From Monocercomonoides exilis (taxonomy: Eukaryota; Preaxostyla; Oxymonadida; Polymastigidae), in assembly GCA_001643675.2 (NCBI GenBank), contig LSRY02000005.1, positions 312,501-376,500 on the forward strand: 64,000 nt of DNA. Reading direction: 5' to 3'. This document shows positions 11,220 through 23,000 of this stretch, piece after piece; within the stretch, counting starts at the first letter, position 1; each line of letters begins with the position of its first letter. The position numbers were made by a program, and so were the translations under genes. The notes beneath the pieces are model-generated. The model searched no databases and was not told the DNA's origin. It saw only the letters and a program-made list of their open reading frames with translations.

Positions 11220-14200
11220 TTATATTTTGACGCTCGCATCCTGTCTTTGCTCCTCGTCTTTCTTTTTTGAGGAAACATCATCTGCAAGTGAAATAAGTTC
11301 GCTTCCATCTTCTGTTGAACCATACCCATCATTCTCGCTTGAGCTTTCCTCTATCCTGATTGCATCAGTCATCGTAACCATCGTAGCACCTGCTGGAAAC
11401 TTCTCGAAAAACTCACGCTTCAGATGAGCCAGCATTGGTCTGCTTTCTTCATCTTTCAGCATGCATTTCTTCACAATCTCCTTCAAAGAACTTTCTGTGA
11501 TCGGGGTCATGTCTGGCCTCTCCCCATTCGCAATCTTCTGCCCTGCCACCTCTGCTGGATACTCTCCAAACGGGATCTGCAGTGTCAAGCACTCCCACAG
11601 CATCATCCCAATCGAAAAGGCAACTGACTTCTTTGTCGCTCCCATTTTCTTGTTCATCAGCAGTTCTGGTGCCTTCCACCTCAAACACTCTTTTTTGAAG
11701 CTATCCTCATCCTCAAATGCCGATGAGGGAAGAGAATCATTATCATCATCATCAGTTGCAGACGTTGCAACTGTTGACGAAGAGATCGATGAGGAATCTG
11801 AGTCATCATCAGACAAGAAGTCTGAGTGCATCACAATGCAGATGACCATATGCTCAGAGAACAGAACAATGTGCGGGCTGAGATTGGAAAGTGAAGAAAG
11901 AGGATTTTCCATTTCATCAAATGAATGCAGTGCGAGATTGGCCACCCAGAACAGGATTTGAGCAGCTGTTTGTTCTCTTTCTTTCAGTGAGCCAATTGCC
12001 ATCTCCTTCTTGGCATTCCTTCCGTGCAACAGCATGAACAGCGAATCCCTCAGATCCACTATCAGCTTCTCGTGTGGCGATGAGCAGGCCATCGCATCCA
12101 CCAGATTCGACATCGACGAGGTGGTTGGACACATGCTCTCTGGCCGGATAAAAGTTGAATCTGAGTCTGTTGTTGAGGTGGATGAAATGGAAGGCGATGG
12201 CGTTCGTTTTCTCGTTTCGTCCTCGATCTCTTTCTCATCGATTTTCTCCAACATCCATTCTGGAATTTTGTCTGAGTCCTTCCCCAGAATATATTCTGTT
12301 GATCCACTCTCACTCAATAAATGCTCTGATGACTCAGAATGTCCCAAGCTTTTCTCATACACCCTCTTTTTGATCCTCTCTTCGTTTTTCTTCTCTGCCT
12401 CCCTCTCTGCTCTCCTCCATTGCGCTTCTGGAGACATTTCCATCGTCACCATCTCAAACACCTTCGGATCCTTCTTGATGTTATCATTCACAATCTCTTC
12501 CAATTCTTCTGTTCTTCTCTCCGACTTTCTCCATCGAACAATAAAGGCAACTGCAATGATAAGAACAATCAACAATATCACAACCAATACAACAATCACA
12601 ATCAACGCCCATGATGATTTTTCTTCTTTTCCACTTTCAACAATTTTTTCATTCCCTTTTGGTGGAGTAATGCTCGCATTCTTCAAAACGAATGACTGTG
12701 TTGATGATGGAGATTCCGAATTCCCAAATAAAACAGAAACACTTACTTCAATTTCATTCCCACAACTGCTGATAATATCTTTCGCAACGCTTCCTTCAAC
12801 TTCTCTTTCTGACAAAATCCCATTTGAATCAAAAGAGTGTTTTTCAATCTCTTTCTCTTCTCCCTTCTTCTTCACAACCGAGAACGACAGATTACAAGGA
12901 ACAAGAAGCATCCCTTTGAATGTCAGCTTCATTCTATCTGTCTCTTCTTTTGCTTCCACACTCTCAAGAACAGGAATAAAGAATGGAGATGCTCTTTCAG
13001 AAACAATCCCTTCAAAACTGCACCCTTTATTCAACATCCACAATGATGAGTTATCTTTCAGTCCATCTCCTCCTTTCAAACTCATCACATTCAATGTTCC
13101 AGAATCTGAACAGATGATATTTCTTCTCAATGATGGATATCCTTCAATTGATGGATTGTTATTCAAAAACTCTCCTTTTTCAAAAATCACATTTCCTCCA
13201 CTCATTGTTATTCCACCTTCTGGTGAATTCGAGATTGTTGTATCTTTCATGGTCACAGAGCTATTCGCTTCATCGACAAGAGATCCAGACCATCTGCATA
13301 TTTCTTCTTCTTTATTCAAATATTGTTCATTTCTTTCTTTTGAATTTCCATCAAAAATGCAACCGTCCATTTTCACATCCAAACTATTCTCCAATTTCAT
13401 CAATTTCCCCTTTGTGGTCTTTGAATTGACTCCACCTATCGTGCAATTCGTTAATTGCATTGTCTTTTTCATTGACAAGCAAGATATCAATGATTCTTCA
13501 TTTCCTTCAACTGAGATATTTTCTGTGTTGAAATTCTTTATTGTCAATTGTCCACATTCATTAATATCTATCAGAGATGTTTTAATTGTTGAATTGCAAA
13601 TCGTTAATGAATCAATTACTGATGGAAGATAAGATGAAAGATATAATGCAGATTTTTGAAGAATGAGATGTGATATCTTGCATTCCATGAGCTGCAATTC
13701 TCCTTTATCCATATTAATGATGTGGAATGGAATGTTTGCAAATTCAACATTACCTTCTTCATTAGATTGTTTTGAGGTAAATGAGCAATTCATGATTTCA
13801 AGAATTCCTTCTTCTGGCGATATCAATGATCCATGTTGAGAAATGAAATTCGAATAGAACACAAAATTCATTCTCGACAACGAAACTATTCCTGTTGTTG
13901 TGATCAAAGCATCTCTTGCTTTTTCAATACCAGTTTTCACTTCAACCTCACATAAGCCTCTGCTCTTCGAGCTCAAACTCATCTCCTCCAGATTTATCTC
14001 TTCACCAATCACACTCTCCTCAACAATGAACATCAGACTCATGAAATCTGAAGTCAGATGCATCAGCCCATAATCAATCGAATCACATGGAAAAGTGTTG
14101 GTTCCACATTGCCTCTCATCCGATCCATTCACACTGCTCACAATAATGGTGTCACTCTGATAGATAGTCACAAAATCAATCAGATCTGTATCTTCTTTGT

Positions 14201-17200
14201 TTTCACATTCATCAATTCCATATATCGCATTCATTCGTGAATAATGGCCTTCTCGAAGATCAAACTGAAATTGCCTTTCATTGATCTGAGATGTGATGTT
14301 GAAGCATTCAATGAAAATATCATTCCCCACACTTGCTGTGTTCGCACTGAATTTCATCCCCACAAACGAAAAATTCAAATCTCCTCTTTCCTTTGTTGCC
14401 AGATACACCCCTCCCCCTTTCCCATTGGTGCAGCTGCATTGGCTGATTGTTGAGTCAATCATCTTCATTGATCCTGATGCACCCAATGTGAAGAATATTG
14501 CCCCTCCTTTTTCACTTGTTTCTGCTTTGTCTTCTGTGATGTTGCTCTCATTCACAACAAAACAAATCTTTTTCTCACTTTTTGATTGCAGAACGCTTGC
14601 TCCATTGTCACTTCTCTTCACTCCTGAAAATGATGAATTGTTAATTTGGAGATTTATTTCCTCGACTCCTTCATTTATCTTTGTTGTTGATTCAGTTCCT
14701 TTGATCAGAAGAAGACATCCTCTGCTTTCATTCAACGAATCCACTCGAACATTCACAAAATGGCAAGTTGTTCCAGAATCATGAATGGCAAAAATGCTGT
14801 TTCCAACATTGCATGATTCCAAAGACAAATCATTCACTTCCACACTTCCTCCAATCACATCCACAAATACACAATCAAATCCATTGTTCACTCCTGCCTC
14901 TGAATGGAATGAACATCCACTTATCACCAAATTGCCAGCTCTGTTTGAAATAATTGTTTTGGCTGAGTTGTCAAATCCCGATGTCAGTTGAAGTTGGATA
15001 TTTGTCAATTCTAGATGAATATTATTCACCATAAAATATTCTAGTTGATTTCCAATTGCCTTTTCAATATTCAAAGTTACTTTCGTATTCTCTTCTCCCA
15101 TCTTCACACTTTTTTTGATCTGATAATTGGATATGTTGAATGAATCTTGAATAACAGTCGATCCTGATATTTGAATTGTTTTATTTCCTTCCTCTTTTTT
15201 CATGTTTTCCATCCCTTTCCATAGCGTGAAGCATGGCTCTTCTTCACTTCCACAACGTGCAACATCAAATCCTTCTGATGAGATAAATATCTCAAATGAG
15301 CTATATGGAACAAGGAACATGAACAAATCCTTTTCTTGACGAAAATCATCACTTCCAACAAACAAATTGTTATCGTTTGTCATTTCAGAGTAATCGAATT
15401 TGAACGACTCATTTGTCACAGAACCATTCAAATCCTTTCCTATAATGAACACATTCTTTCCAATGGCTGCCTTATTGTTCACAAAAGTAATTCCTGCATC
15501 AAAAACAAATGGTGTTTTATCCAAACAATCTTCGCAGTCCAAATGCAGGAATCCTCCTTTTCCATTGTTCGTTGAAAGTGAACAAGATGACGCATTTGTT
15601 GATTTGATCACCAATTTTTCATTTCCTTGCAATGCCACTTTTGCAACACCTCCTTCTTCACTGATTGCGTTTTCAATATTCGAAAAATTGCTGTTTTCAA
15701 ACAAAACAGAAGAAGATATCATCAATGGAGATCCACCAAATGAGGTGTTATCTAGACCGCATCCTTCCATCGTGCAATTCAACAGTTTCACTTTGTGTTC
15801 TCCTTCGCTCTCTCCTTTATTCATATTTCCTGATGAAGGAGAAAATGAAAACAGCGCGACAGATGATTTCACATCTGAAATCGCGACAGAGTCCAGCTCA
15901 ACCATCTTTCCTGTTGATTTGATCAATGAAAATCCAATTGCGTTTTGTTTCCCTCCAATCACACTCATCTCACAGTTCTTCATGTGCAACTCCCCATTTT
16001 GAGTGCTTGATTCGACAACTGATGTGATTGTTCTGTTATAACTTGATGGAACAACAATCCCAACGAACTGAATTTCTGTGATCGATGATGATTTCATAAC
16101 GCATTGTTCAGAGCCGCTTACTTCCCTTTTGCATTCGATACCAACAATTGTCTCGGATTTGGACTTCACACTCATCCCACTCACATCCACATATCCAGTA
16201 ACAGATGAATTTGCAGATAAAATAATCTCCTGTTTAATATTCAGCGTTCTCTTCAAACGCTCCATCCCATAATTCACATTCAAACATGGTGCATTTTCCA
16301 GCCCACAATACACCTTTTCCACTCCAGATGCTCCATCAACATATATCGTATCAGCAAAGAAACCGTCGAAAAATATAAATAAATCCACATCCCAGTTGTC
16401 GAATGCTTCTGTTCTATCATGCCCAACAACCGAGTTGTCTTTTTCAGTGATGCTTTTCATGAAGGCGAACATGGGCTCTTTCACAGAAGCGACAAGGGAT
16501 TCACACACAAAATACATATCTCTTCCGACACTGGCCTTGTTGGCTGAAAACACAACATTCATCATGGAAAAGGAGGTGGATGACACTTGTGAGCCATGAT
16601 TGTACTCGATCATGAGAGCACCGCCTCTTCCTCCAGAACTTGTATCCTCGCTCACGCAGCAGCTGGAGAAGGAGGTGTCACTCACTGAAAATATGTTGGC
16701 AGAGACGGATGAGGCGAATGAGATGCACCCGCCATTGGTGGCAGTCTGATGGTTCAGCTGTGCTGAGTTGATGTTGGTGATGGTGCAGTTGGCGAGGGAG
16801 ATGGAGAGGGCAGGGGAGGTGGCAGAGGAGAGGACACAGCTGGTGGGAGTGGCTGTGGAGGTGATGTCGGTGATGCTGGAGGAGTTGAGAGTGAGGGAGC
16901 CTGTGAGGGAGGTGAGGTGGAAGATGCTTTGGCTGTTGAGGGAGAGTTGAGTGATTGCTGTGTGGTTGAGGGCGAGGGAGCCAGCAGTGATGAAGAAGAG
17001 GGGTGTGGTGATTGATGATGAAGATGGGGTTGTTCCTGTGATGGTGGTTGTGTTCAGGTTGAGGGAAGGGGAGTTTTGGGAGAGGTGGAAGAGGATGGGG
17101 GTGATGGGATTTGTGGAGTTATGGGCGATGGCGAGGGCAGAAACTGTGAGGGAGCCCTGTGTTTGTGCGAAGAGGGCAGAAGTGGCAGATGGTTCAGGGG

Positions 17201-19253
17201 ATGATGATAAAGTGGAAGAAGAAGAAGAAGAAGATGGCTGAGGAATACCACTGGAAGCAATTATTGTAGAATCTGTGCCATTCCCAGTGACTTTTGTATT
17301 CGGGGCACGGAATATGAGAGTCTTTAAGGGAGTGAAAGTGGAGACGAGAAGAGAGAGGGAAGCATCACTGAAGGGAGCAATGCATCTGAGAGCATACTCG
17401 ACCGTGGCACATGGGTTTTGCTGTGTTTTGCCACAGGCGTCAACATCACTTCCACCATTTGCAACGATTTTGTTCTGGTTGATGAGAGGAAGCCAGCCAT
17501 TATATACATCGCTATCAGCTGTTTCACAATTCCAGACTCTTTTTGACGGGGTTGTTGATCCACAATTTTCAAATGGAGATTGAGTGATATCACTTCCGTA
17601 AAAGAACACATCATTTCCTCTGCCATTTGTTGCTCTATTTCCATCGAAAAAGCAGAATGTGATGAATTTTATTCCATTCATCCAGGAATGTGAATCTCTG
17701 TAAAACATTGCAGCGCCTCCCCATGAAGTTGAGGTTGATTTCAATATATTGTTTATAAATTGGCAATCATTAACCAAAAATAGAGTTGGTTTGTTCTGTG
17801 GAGGAAAATTAAATGTGAGTGATCCGGTTGAATCACCACCAGAATTTGAGATGCACTTGCATTTGGTGAATAAGAATTGACCATTTGAAGAAAAATCACC
17901 AATATAGAAATACCATCCAGTACCACACCAATCTGTTATTGAACAATTTTCCACCATGTTATCAGAAAATGAATAAACGGAAGATGATTGTTGTCCATCT
18001 ACACAAATTGCTCCTCCATGAAATGCAAAACAGTTTGTAAAATTTGATTTTGTAATATTCACGTTTTGTAAACCGTAACTGTATAGCGCTCCGCCTGCAG
18101 TTGTACCAATGGTTGAACAATTGTTGAATAAACATGATGTGATCGTGAGATTTGCGTTTGTGCAAAAAACATAAAGAGCACCTCCTTCTGAGGAGCAACT
18201 ATTCGAATCATTCCATTCACACCATTCAAAGAGATAGCTATTCAAATCTGTAAAGGACAATTGACTTAATTTCTTTCTTTCAGTTTCAGTTCCTTCATAT
18301 ATCACAGGATCATTTGATAAAGAGCGTGTTTGATGGAGGAAAGAGGTGTTGAAGGCAGAGAGAGACATTGATGGGCTGTTGAGGTCGGGGAGGATGGCAC
18401 CATTGATTGGGTTGGAGGTGTGGAGGAAGATGGATGAGTGGATATAGAGAGAGGAGCGAAGAGAGAAGGAGAGGATTGTGTTTGTGTTAGTGGTGATTGT
18501 GGTGGTGGTGAATGAGTTGTGTGCGTGAGTGGGTTTGGCAGGAATGGTGTGTGTGGATTGTGGTGCAGTGGTGATGTTTGTGAAGAGTGTGTCTGAGAGG
18601 TGGAGATCGAGGTGAATTTGGAGATGACGATGAAGAATGGAAGAAGAAGAGGACACGGAAGGAGAAAAAAGGAAGGGCTGGGTGAGGGAGATGAAAGAAG
18701 AGAAAGAGGAATGAGAGATTGAGAAGGAGGAGGGGATTGGGGAGTGGGCATGTGAGAGGAGATTATTTGGAATGGAAAATAGAGGGAAGGAGAGGATGGC
18801 TGGGTGAGGGATGATGAGGGAGAAGTTTGTGAGAGAGAGGGAGCTGTGGGAAGAGAGGAAAAGTGGGTAGCTGGCATCTGTGTGGATTCGGCAGGCAGAG
18901 GAGAAAATGGTGCACGATGAGTGGTGTAGTGCAGAGAGGAATGCACAGCCACTGAGAGGTTCCATGACGAGATCGCTCACACACAACGAGGTGTTGACGA
19001 TATTCACACTTGTTCGGGCACAACTGACACGATCGCCTGGCGAGAATATGACTTTTGCTGCACCTATGCCATAATTATTGTAGTATTTGTTGCTGCTGTT
19101 TTCAACGCTGATCGTGCTTTCTGGCATCTCCCAATTCATTTCTTGTTGATGTTGATTTTCAGCAATGCTTCTGTAATTGCTGCAATTGACAACAACCAAC
19201 ATCAGAGCAACAACATTGAATGCAACTTTTGCGCTGGTGGAGAACCTCGCCAT
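11220..19253 (-). CDS. Giant beta-helix type I membrane protein with cytoplasmic pseudokinase
   Basis: The 2677-aa frame has no introns. I start at the internal Met at 19253 because it opens a good signal peptide (MARFSTSAKVAF, then hydrophobic VVALMLVVV); the frame is open 22 codons further up, but that part overlaps a TATA-rich promoter. The ectodomain consists of right-handed beta-helix-like repeats (GGALY, FNNCS). Four spaced Cys motifs of the form CG-x4/5-PC lie near residues 606, 981, 1334 and 1714, so about four modules of about 370 aa, with Ser/Thr/Pro-rich segments between. One membrane helix at about 2214-2240 is followed by a basic stop-transfer WRKSERR. The tail (about 2390-2620) resembles a tyrosine-kinase-like C-lobe (KAPELL, GMMLWECLTLQIPFG, CMLKDEESRP) but lacks a Gly loop, VAIK Lys, HRD and DFG, so it is probably catalytically dead. 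A surface receptor or adhesin role is inferred. Confidence 0.85.
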   Translation of the reverse strand: MARFSTSAKVAFNVVALMLVVVNCSNYRSIAENQHQQEMNWEMPESTISVENSSNKYYNNYGIGAAKVIFSPGDRVSCARTSVNIVNTSLCVSDLVMEPLSGCAFLSALHHSSCTIFSSACRIHTDASYPLFLSSHSSLSLTNFSLIIPHPAILSFPLFSIPNNLLSHAHSPIPSSFSISHSSFSSFISLTQPFLFSPSVSSSSSILHRHLQIHLDLHLSDTLFTNITTAPQSTHTIPAKPTHAHNSFTTTTITTNTNTILSFSLRSSLYIHSSIFLHTSNPINGAILPDLNSPSMSLSAFNTSFLHQTRSLSNDPVIYEGTETERKKLSQLSFTDLNSYLFEWCEWNDSNSCSSEGGALYVFCTNANLTITSCLFNNCSTIGTTAGGALYSYGLQNVNITKSNFTNCFAFHGGAICVDGQQSSSVYSFSDNMVENCSITDWCGTGWYFYIGDFSSNGQFLFTKCKCISNSGGDSTGSLTFNFPPQNKPTLFLVNDCQFINNILKSTSTSWGGAAMFYRDSHSWMNGIKFITFCFFDGNRATNGRGNDVFFYGSDITQSPFENCGSTTPSKRVWNCETADSDVYNGWLPLINQNKIVANGGSDVDACGKTQQNPCATVEYALRCIAPFSDASLSLLVSTFTPLKTLIFRAPNTKVTGNGTDSTIIASSGIPQPSSSSSSSTLSSSPEPSATSALFAQTQGSLTVSALAIAHNSTNPITPILFHLSQNSPSLNLNTTTITGTTPSSSSITTPLFFITAGSLALNHTAITQLSLNSQSIFHLTSLTGSLTLNSSSITDITSTATPTSCVLSSATSPALSISLANCTITNINSAQLNHQTATNGGCISFASSVSANIFSVSDTSFSSCCVSEDTSSGGRGGALMIEYNHGSQVSSTSFSMMNVVFSANKASVGRDMYFVCESLVASVKEPMFAFMKSITEKDNSVVGHDRTEAFDNWDVDLFIFFDGFFADTIYVDGASGVEKVYCGLENAPCLNVNYGMERLKRTLNIKQEIILSANSSVTGYVDVSGMSVKSKSETIVGIECKREVSGSEQCVMKSSSITEIQFVGIVVPSSYNRTITSVVESSTQNGELHMKNCEMSVIGGKQNAIGFSLIKSTGKMVELDSVAISDVKSSVALFSFSPSSGNMNKGESEGEHKVKLLNCTMEGCGLDNTSFGGSPLMISSSVLFENSNFSNIENAISEEGGVAKVALQGNEKLVIKSTNASSCSLSTNNGKGGFLHLDCEDCLDKTPFVFDAGITFVNNKAAIGKNVFIIGKDLNGSVTNESFKFDYSEMTNDNNLFVGSDDFRQEKDLFMFLVPYSSFEIFISSEGFDVARCGSEEEPCFTLWKGMENMKKEEGNKTIQISGSTVIQDSFNISNYQIKKSVKMGEENTKVTLNIEKAIGNQLEYFMVNNIHLELTNIQLQLTSGFDNSAKTIISNRAGNLVISGCSFHSEAGVNNGFDCVFVDVIGGSVEVNDLSLESCNVGNSIFAIHDSGTTCHFVNVRVDSLNESRGCLLLIKGTESTTKINEGVEEINLQINNSSFSGVKRSDNGASVLQSKSEKKICFVVNESNITEDKAETSEKGGAIFFTLGASGSMKMIDSTISQCSCTNGKGGGVYLATKERGDLNFSFVGMKFSANTASVGNDIFIECFNITSQINERQFQFDLREGHYSRMNAIYGIDECENKEDTDLIDFVTIYQSDTIIVSSVNGSDERQCGTNTFPCDSIDYGLMHLTSDFMSLMFIVEESVIGEEINLEEMSLSSKSRGLCEVEVKTGIEKARDALITTTGIVSLSRMNFVFYSNFISQHGSLISPEEGILEIMNCSFTSKQSNEEGNVEFANIPFHIINMDKGELQLMECKISHLILQKSALYLSSYLPSVIDSLTICNSTIKTSLIDINECGQLTIKNFNTENISVEGNEESLISCLSMKKTMQLTNCTIGGVNSKTTKGKLMKLENSLDVKMDGCIFDGNSKERNEQYLNKEEEICRWSGSLVDEANSSVTMKDTTISNSPEGGITMSGGNVIFEKGEFLNNNPSIEGYPSLRRNIICSDSGTLNVMSLKGGDGLKDNSSLWMLNKGCSFEGIVSERASPFFIPVLESVEAKEETDRMKLTFKGMLLVPCNLSFSVVKKKGEEKEIEKHSFDSNGILSEREVEGSVAKDIISSCGNEIEVSVSVLFGNSESPSSTQSFVLKNASITPPKGNEKIVESGKEEKSSWALIVIVVLVVILLIVLIIAVAFIVRWRKSERRTEELEEIVNDNIKKDPKVFEMVTMEMSPEAQWRRAEREAEKKNEERIKKRVYEKSLGHSESSEHLLSESGSTEYILGKDSDKIPEWMLEKIDEKEIEDETRKRTPSPSISSTSTTDSDSTFIRPESMCPTTSSMSNLVDAMACSSPHEKLIVDLRDSLFMLLHGRNAKKEMAIGSLKEREQTAAQILFWVANLALHSFDEMENPLSSLSNLSPHIVLFSEHMVICIVMHSDFLSDDDSDSSSISSSTVATSATDDDDNDSLPSSAFEDEDSFKKECLRWKAPELLMNKKMGATKKSVAFSIGMMLWECLTLQIPFGEYPAEVAGQKIANGERPDMTPITESSLKEIVKKCMLKDEESRPMLAHLKREFFEKFPAGATMVTMTDAIRIEESSSENDGYGSTEDGSELISLADDVSSKKKDEEQRQDASVKI

Positions 19254-20021
19254 GGAAGAAGATGAAAGAAAAAACTTAAAAATAAAAATTCCTGCGCCCA
19301 ATATATATATATTTTCCATTTAAATTTTTGTTTTTTTTGTAATATCTGAAAATGAATAAAACGATTTTTCAAAATTTTCATTATAACATCTGGTTTATTG
19401 ATAAATTATTGTTTGTTTCATTAATCACTTTTGAAGAGAGAAATATCAGAATATTATAAAAAAGATGAATAAAACAAAAATTATTGAATGGAATCGAAAG
19501 ATCTTTTGTTTATTCGTCGAATAAAAAATGTTAACAGATGAATTCTATTTTCAGTGTGAAATTTGGATTGATATCCAATTGCAACAATGTTTGTCTAATG
19601 TTTGTGAAGAACATTTTAATGAATTGTTGAAGATAATTCATTTGATGAAACTTTTGAAAGGAGCAATTATAGACTTTTTCATCTTGCATTCAAGTCAATC
19701 AACTTTTGTTTCGGAACAGTTTTTGAAACTTCCAATTAAATTCGTATTAGAAAATTTCTCAAATTGAAATGAACAACAGTTGGATTATTTGAAGAAAAGT
19801 GAAGAATAATAAAAATAAAACAAGATAAAAAATTTTATAGGAAAACATATTTATTGTTTCATTCCAATAAGAATTGACTTTTGAATATTTATATGTTTCG
19901 AAAAAAAAAACTTGTGATTAATTGATCAAATCCCATTTCCTACAGAACTGATTTTTGCATTTTTCAAGTTGCTGGTTTATTTGCCACACTTGCTTTAATT
20001 TCTTTAGCGGTTAGCTTTCAT
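19254..20021. other. Divergent intergenic region with TATA-like tract
   Basis: This 768-bp AT-rich region separates two divergent giant genes. An ATATATATATAT tract at 19301-19313 lies about 50 bp upstream of the chosen minus-strand start and is a candidate core promoter. A 79-codon plus-strand frame (19528-19767) shows no recognisable motif and is not called. A TTTCTTTAG acceptor-like word precedes the plus-strand start at 20022, so an untranslated 5' exon for that gene is possible. Confidence 0.5.
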
Positions 20022-23000
20022 ATGCAGCAATCAAATGAGCCATTGCAATTAGATGGAGGTGAAGGAAAGCCCCTTCCTGATATGAAAGTTTTCGATAATG
20101 AGACAGAATTTAAAAAGAAAAAATATGTACCACTTCCTCAGGATTACGACACAGTTGATGGAGAAAACCAAAGAAAAAGGAAATTGCCAGCACAAAAGCC
20201 AGGGGTTGTATATCGCCCTGATAGAATAAGCGACTTTGCTCATCAGTTTTCTCATTTCTTTGAGACTATTGCATTTATCGGAACTGGCTCATTTGGAGAT
20301 GTTTACAAAGTTAGAAGTTTACAAGATAATAAATATTATGCTGTAAAATGGAGCAAAAAGAAACACAGAGGAAATACTGACAGAAAAACAAGCTTAACAG
20401 AGTTATACACTTATGCTCTGATTGGAAAACATCCGCATCTCGTTGAACTTGTTCAGGCATGGGAGCAAAAAGGGCATATGGTTACTCAAATTGAGCTTTG
20501 TGATCATGGAGATCTCGATGAATTTTTAACTCATTATCCACATATTTCAGAACAAGAAATATGGAAAATTTTGTTGGACATAACTTTAGCGGCTAAATGG
20601 CTTCATGATCAGCAAGTGGTTCATTTGGATATTAAACCAGATAACATCTTTTTAATGTCAAATGGGGATTACAAACTTGGTGATTTTGGACTTTCTCATA
20701 TAACCGATTTTACTTCTCCGAATTCAGAAGGAGATTCTCGGTATTTAGCGCCTGAGATTTTATCGGGATACACGACAACTGCTGCCGATATATTTTCCAT
20801 TGGGGCGACTATCTTCGAGGTGAGTGAGTTTGTGGATCTTCCATCACAGGGAGCCCTGTGGCACAGATTGAGAGATGACCCGCCATTGCTGGAAGGGAGG
20901 AGCGAGGAGCTGTCTACGCTCGTGCGGAAGATGCTTTCGGCTGATCCGCGCGAGCGGCCGACGGCAGACATGATACTGGAGACGCCCACGCTGAAGAAGA
21001 TGGCGCGTGAAAGGGAGTGGCCGACGATGCCGCTGACACACTTGATGCTGCGGAGGACATCCAACATCGTGTCGCTGATGTGGAAGACGTACTACAACCT
21101 CTCGCAGAAGGCGCCGCTGCGGCCGGACAATCTGAGCGAGAAGAGGACGCTTGATTATGGCGAGTCGGGGACTATCAATTACGAACAGGGAGATTCTCAG
21201 GGGAATATAACAGGCTCGCCAATATTTCCTTCTTTTCCTTCTTCTTTTCTTGCAAATTCTGATACAACAGAACTGCCTTCCTCTTCTAATTCTGCATCTT
21301 CATCGGATTCTGCTGTGCCTTCTTCATTCTTTGCTTCATCCGACAGCCAAGAATCCAATGCAGCAAATTCAAATCTGAGCAATAATCTTCCTGATGCTGT
21401 GCAATCGTCACAAACAGCAGACAACTCTGCTACCTGTCACCAGCAGACCCCCATTCATCCACCTCATTTCTCTTCTTCTTCTTCTTCTTCTTCTTCTTCT
21501 TCTCCCCAGCTTCTTCACGATGAGCATCAAGACGCCTCGTTTTCTCCTTCTCCTTCATTCGGCACAGAAATGTCCCGTCGGACACGCAATTCCTCCGGCG
21601 CTGCCTCCATCACCAACTTCAGCCCAGCCGCCCTTCTGCATCCTCTGCAGCTGGCGTCGTTCTTCATCCCGCCTGACTCGAGCATCTTCGACTCCCGCTC
21701 GCAGGAGATCACACGCATGATGGAGATTCTGAAGGAGCACGAGGAAGACGACCTGCGCAGAGAGACTGACGTGAGCATCGAGTCAGAGGAAGAGGAGGAG
21801 ATGGAAGGCGACGGAGAAGAAGAAAACGAGGATTTGTATGACGCAGCAGGCTCGTCTGCCTCAGCTGCTTCAGAGAGTGCTGCTTATGGCTTCGGAAGCA
21901 CGCCCGTGAAGGAGGACAAGAAGTTTGGGCAGATTCCTCCTCCTTCGTCCACTCCGCCCAGCTCTTCTTATTCTCCCATGCGCTGTGCACCTCCTTCTCC
22001 TGTCGTCGAGCGCAAGGCCAGACTCAACCTGGACACAAAGCTGCTTCCTCTTGGATCCACTCTCGGTTCACAAAGGAAGTCTGCTTTGGATTCATCTCCC
22101 ACGTTTCCTGTGCTTTCGCTTCCTTCCTTCGGATCAGGCTTTTCTTTTGGCTGCGACACAATTTGCAGCTCTGCTCTGGGGTCGCCCATTGAATATCGTC
22201 CGCTTGTGGATGGAATGGGAACACCAGCAGACAACACAGACACACACCAGACAGCAACAGCAACAACAGCAGCTTTTACTGCTGCAGCATCTGTTGCAGG
22301 AATCCCACACGACTTGCCAGCAGACGAGCACTTCTCCATCTCAAGACAGCCCTCTCTTTTCAGCATCTCATCTGGCAACACTTCATCCCTCTCGTCTCCG
22401 ATGAAGGAAAAAACCAGACCTCCTCTGAGTGCGCTGGGGAAGTCTGCCTCGTCTGACTCTATGCTTTCTTTCCCTTCGCTTTCAAGCTCTTCCACTCCCT
22501 CGCATTCAGCTGAGCGGTCGCCCAGCCATCCTCAGTCAGCCCCACTCTCTGGCAACGCCTCTTCTGCTGCCTCTTCTTCCTCATCCTCCAAAGCAGTCAG
22601 TCCAAAACTGCCTGCTTCGCCTTCTGTCGACTCTGTTGCACTGTCATACTCCACAAACTCGCTCAGCCAAACACCCATCGCTTCTCACAAATCGCCTTCT
22701 TCGAACCTTCCCTTCCACCACGTCACAGAACTCCATCTGAGCCTTTCCAAACAGCCCACCCATCAAACAACAGCACAGTCCAGCCCGCTTTCAGAGCATC
22801 GCATTTCTGCCTCGCAAGTCTCCCCTTCGCTCACCCACCTCACAAACTCCACAGAGCCATATGCTCAGTCTGAAGGCAGCTTCTCTCCGACTCATTCAGC
22901 ACCCTTTGAATTCCAGCCGCTCTTCCAAAATGTGAGCACTCCTTCATCAGCATCCAATGAGAAGGATGCAGGAGATGCTGACCCGAACAGACCAGTTGTG

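Noticed and set aside
12010-13632. 540-codon plus-strand frame antisense to the beta-helix gene
   Set aside because: It is a frame shadow of the real minus-strand coding sequence; it has no domain signature, and the sense strand has repeats, a membrane helix and a kinase-like fold.
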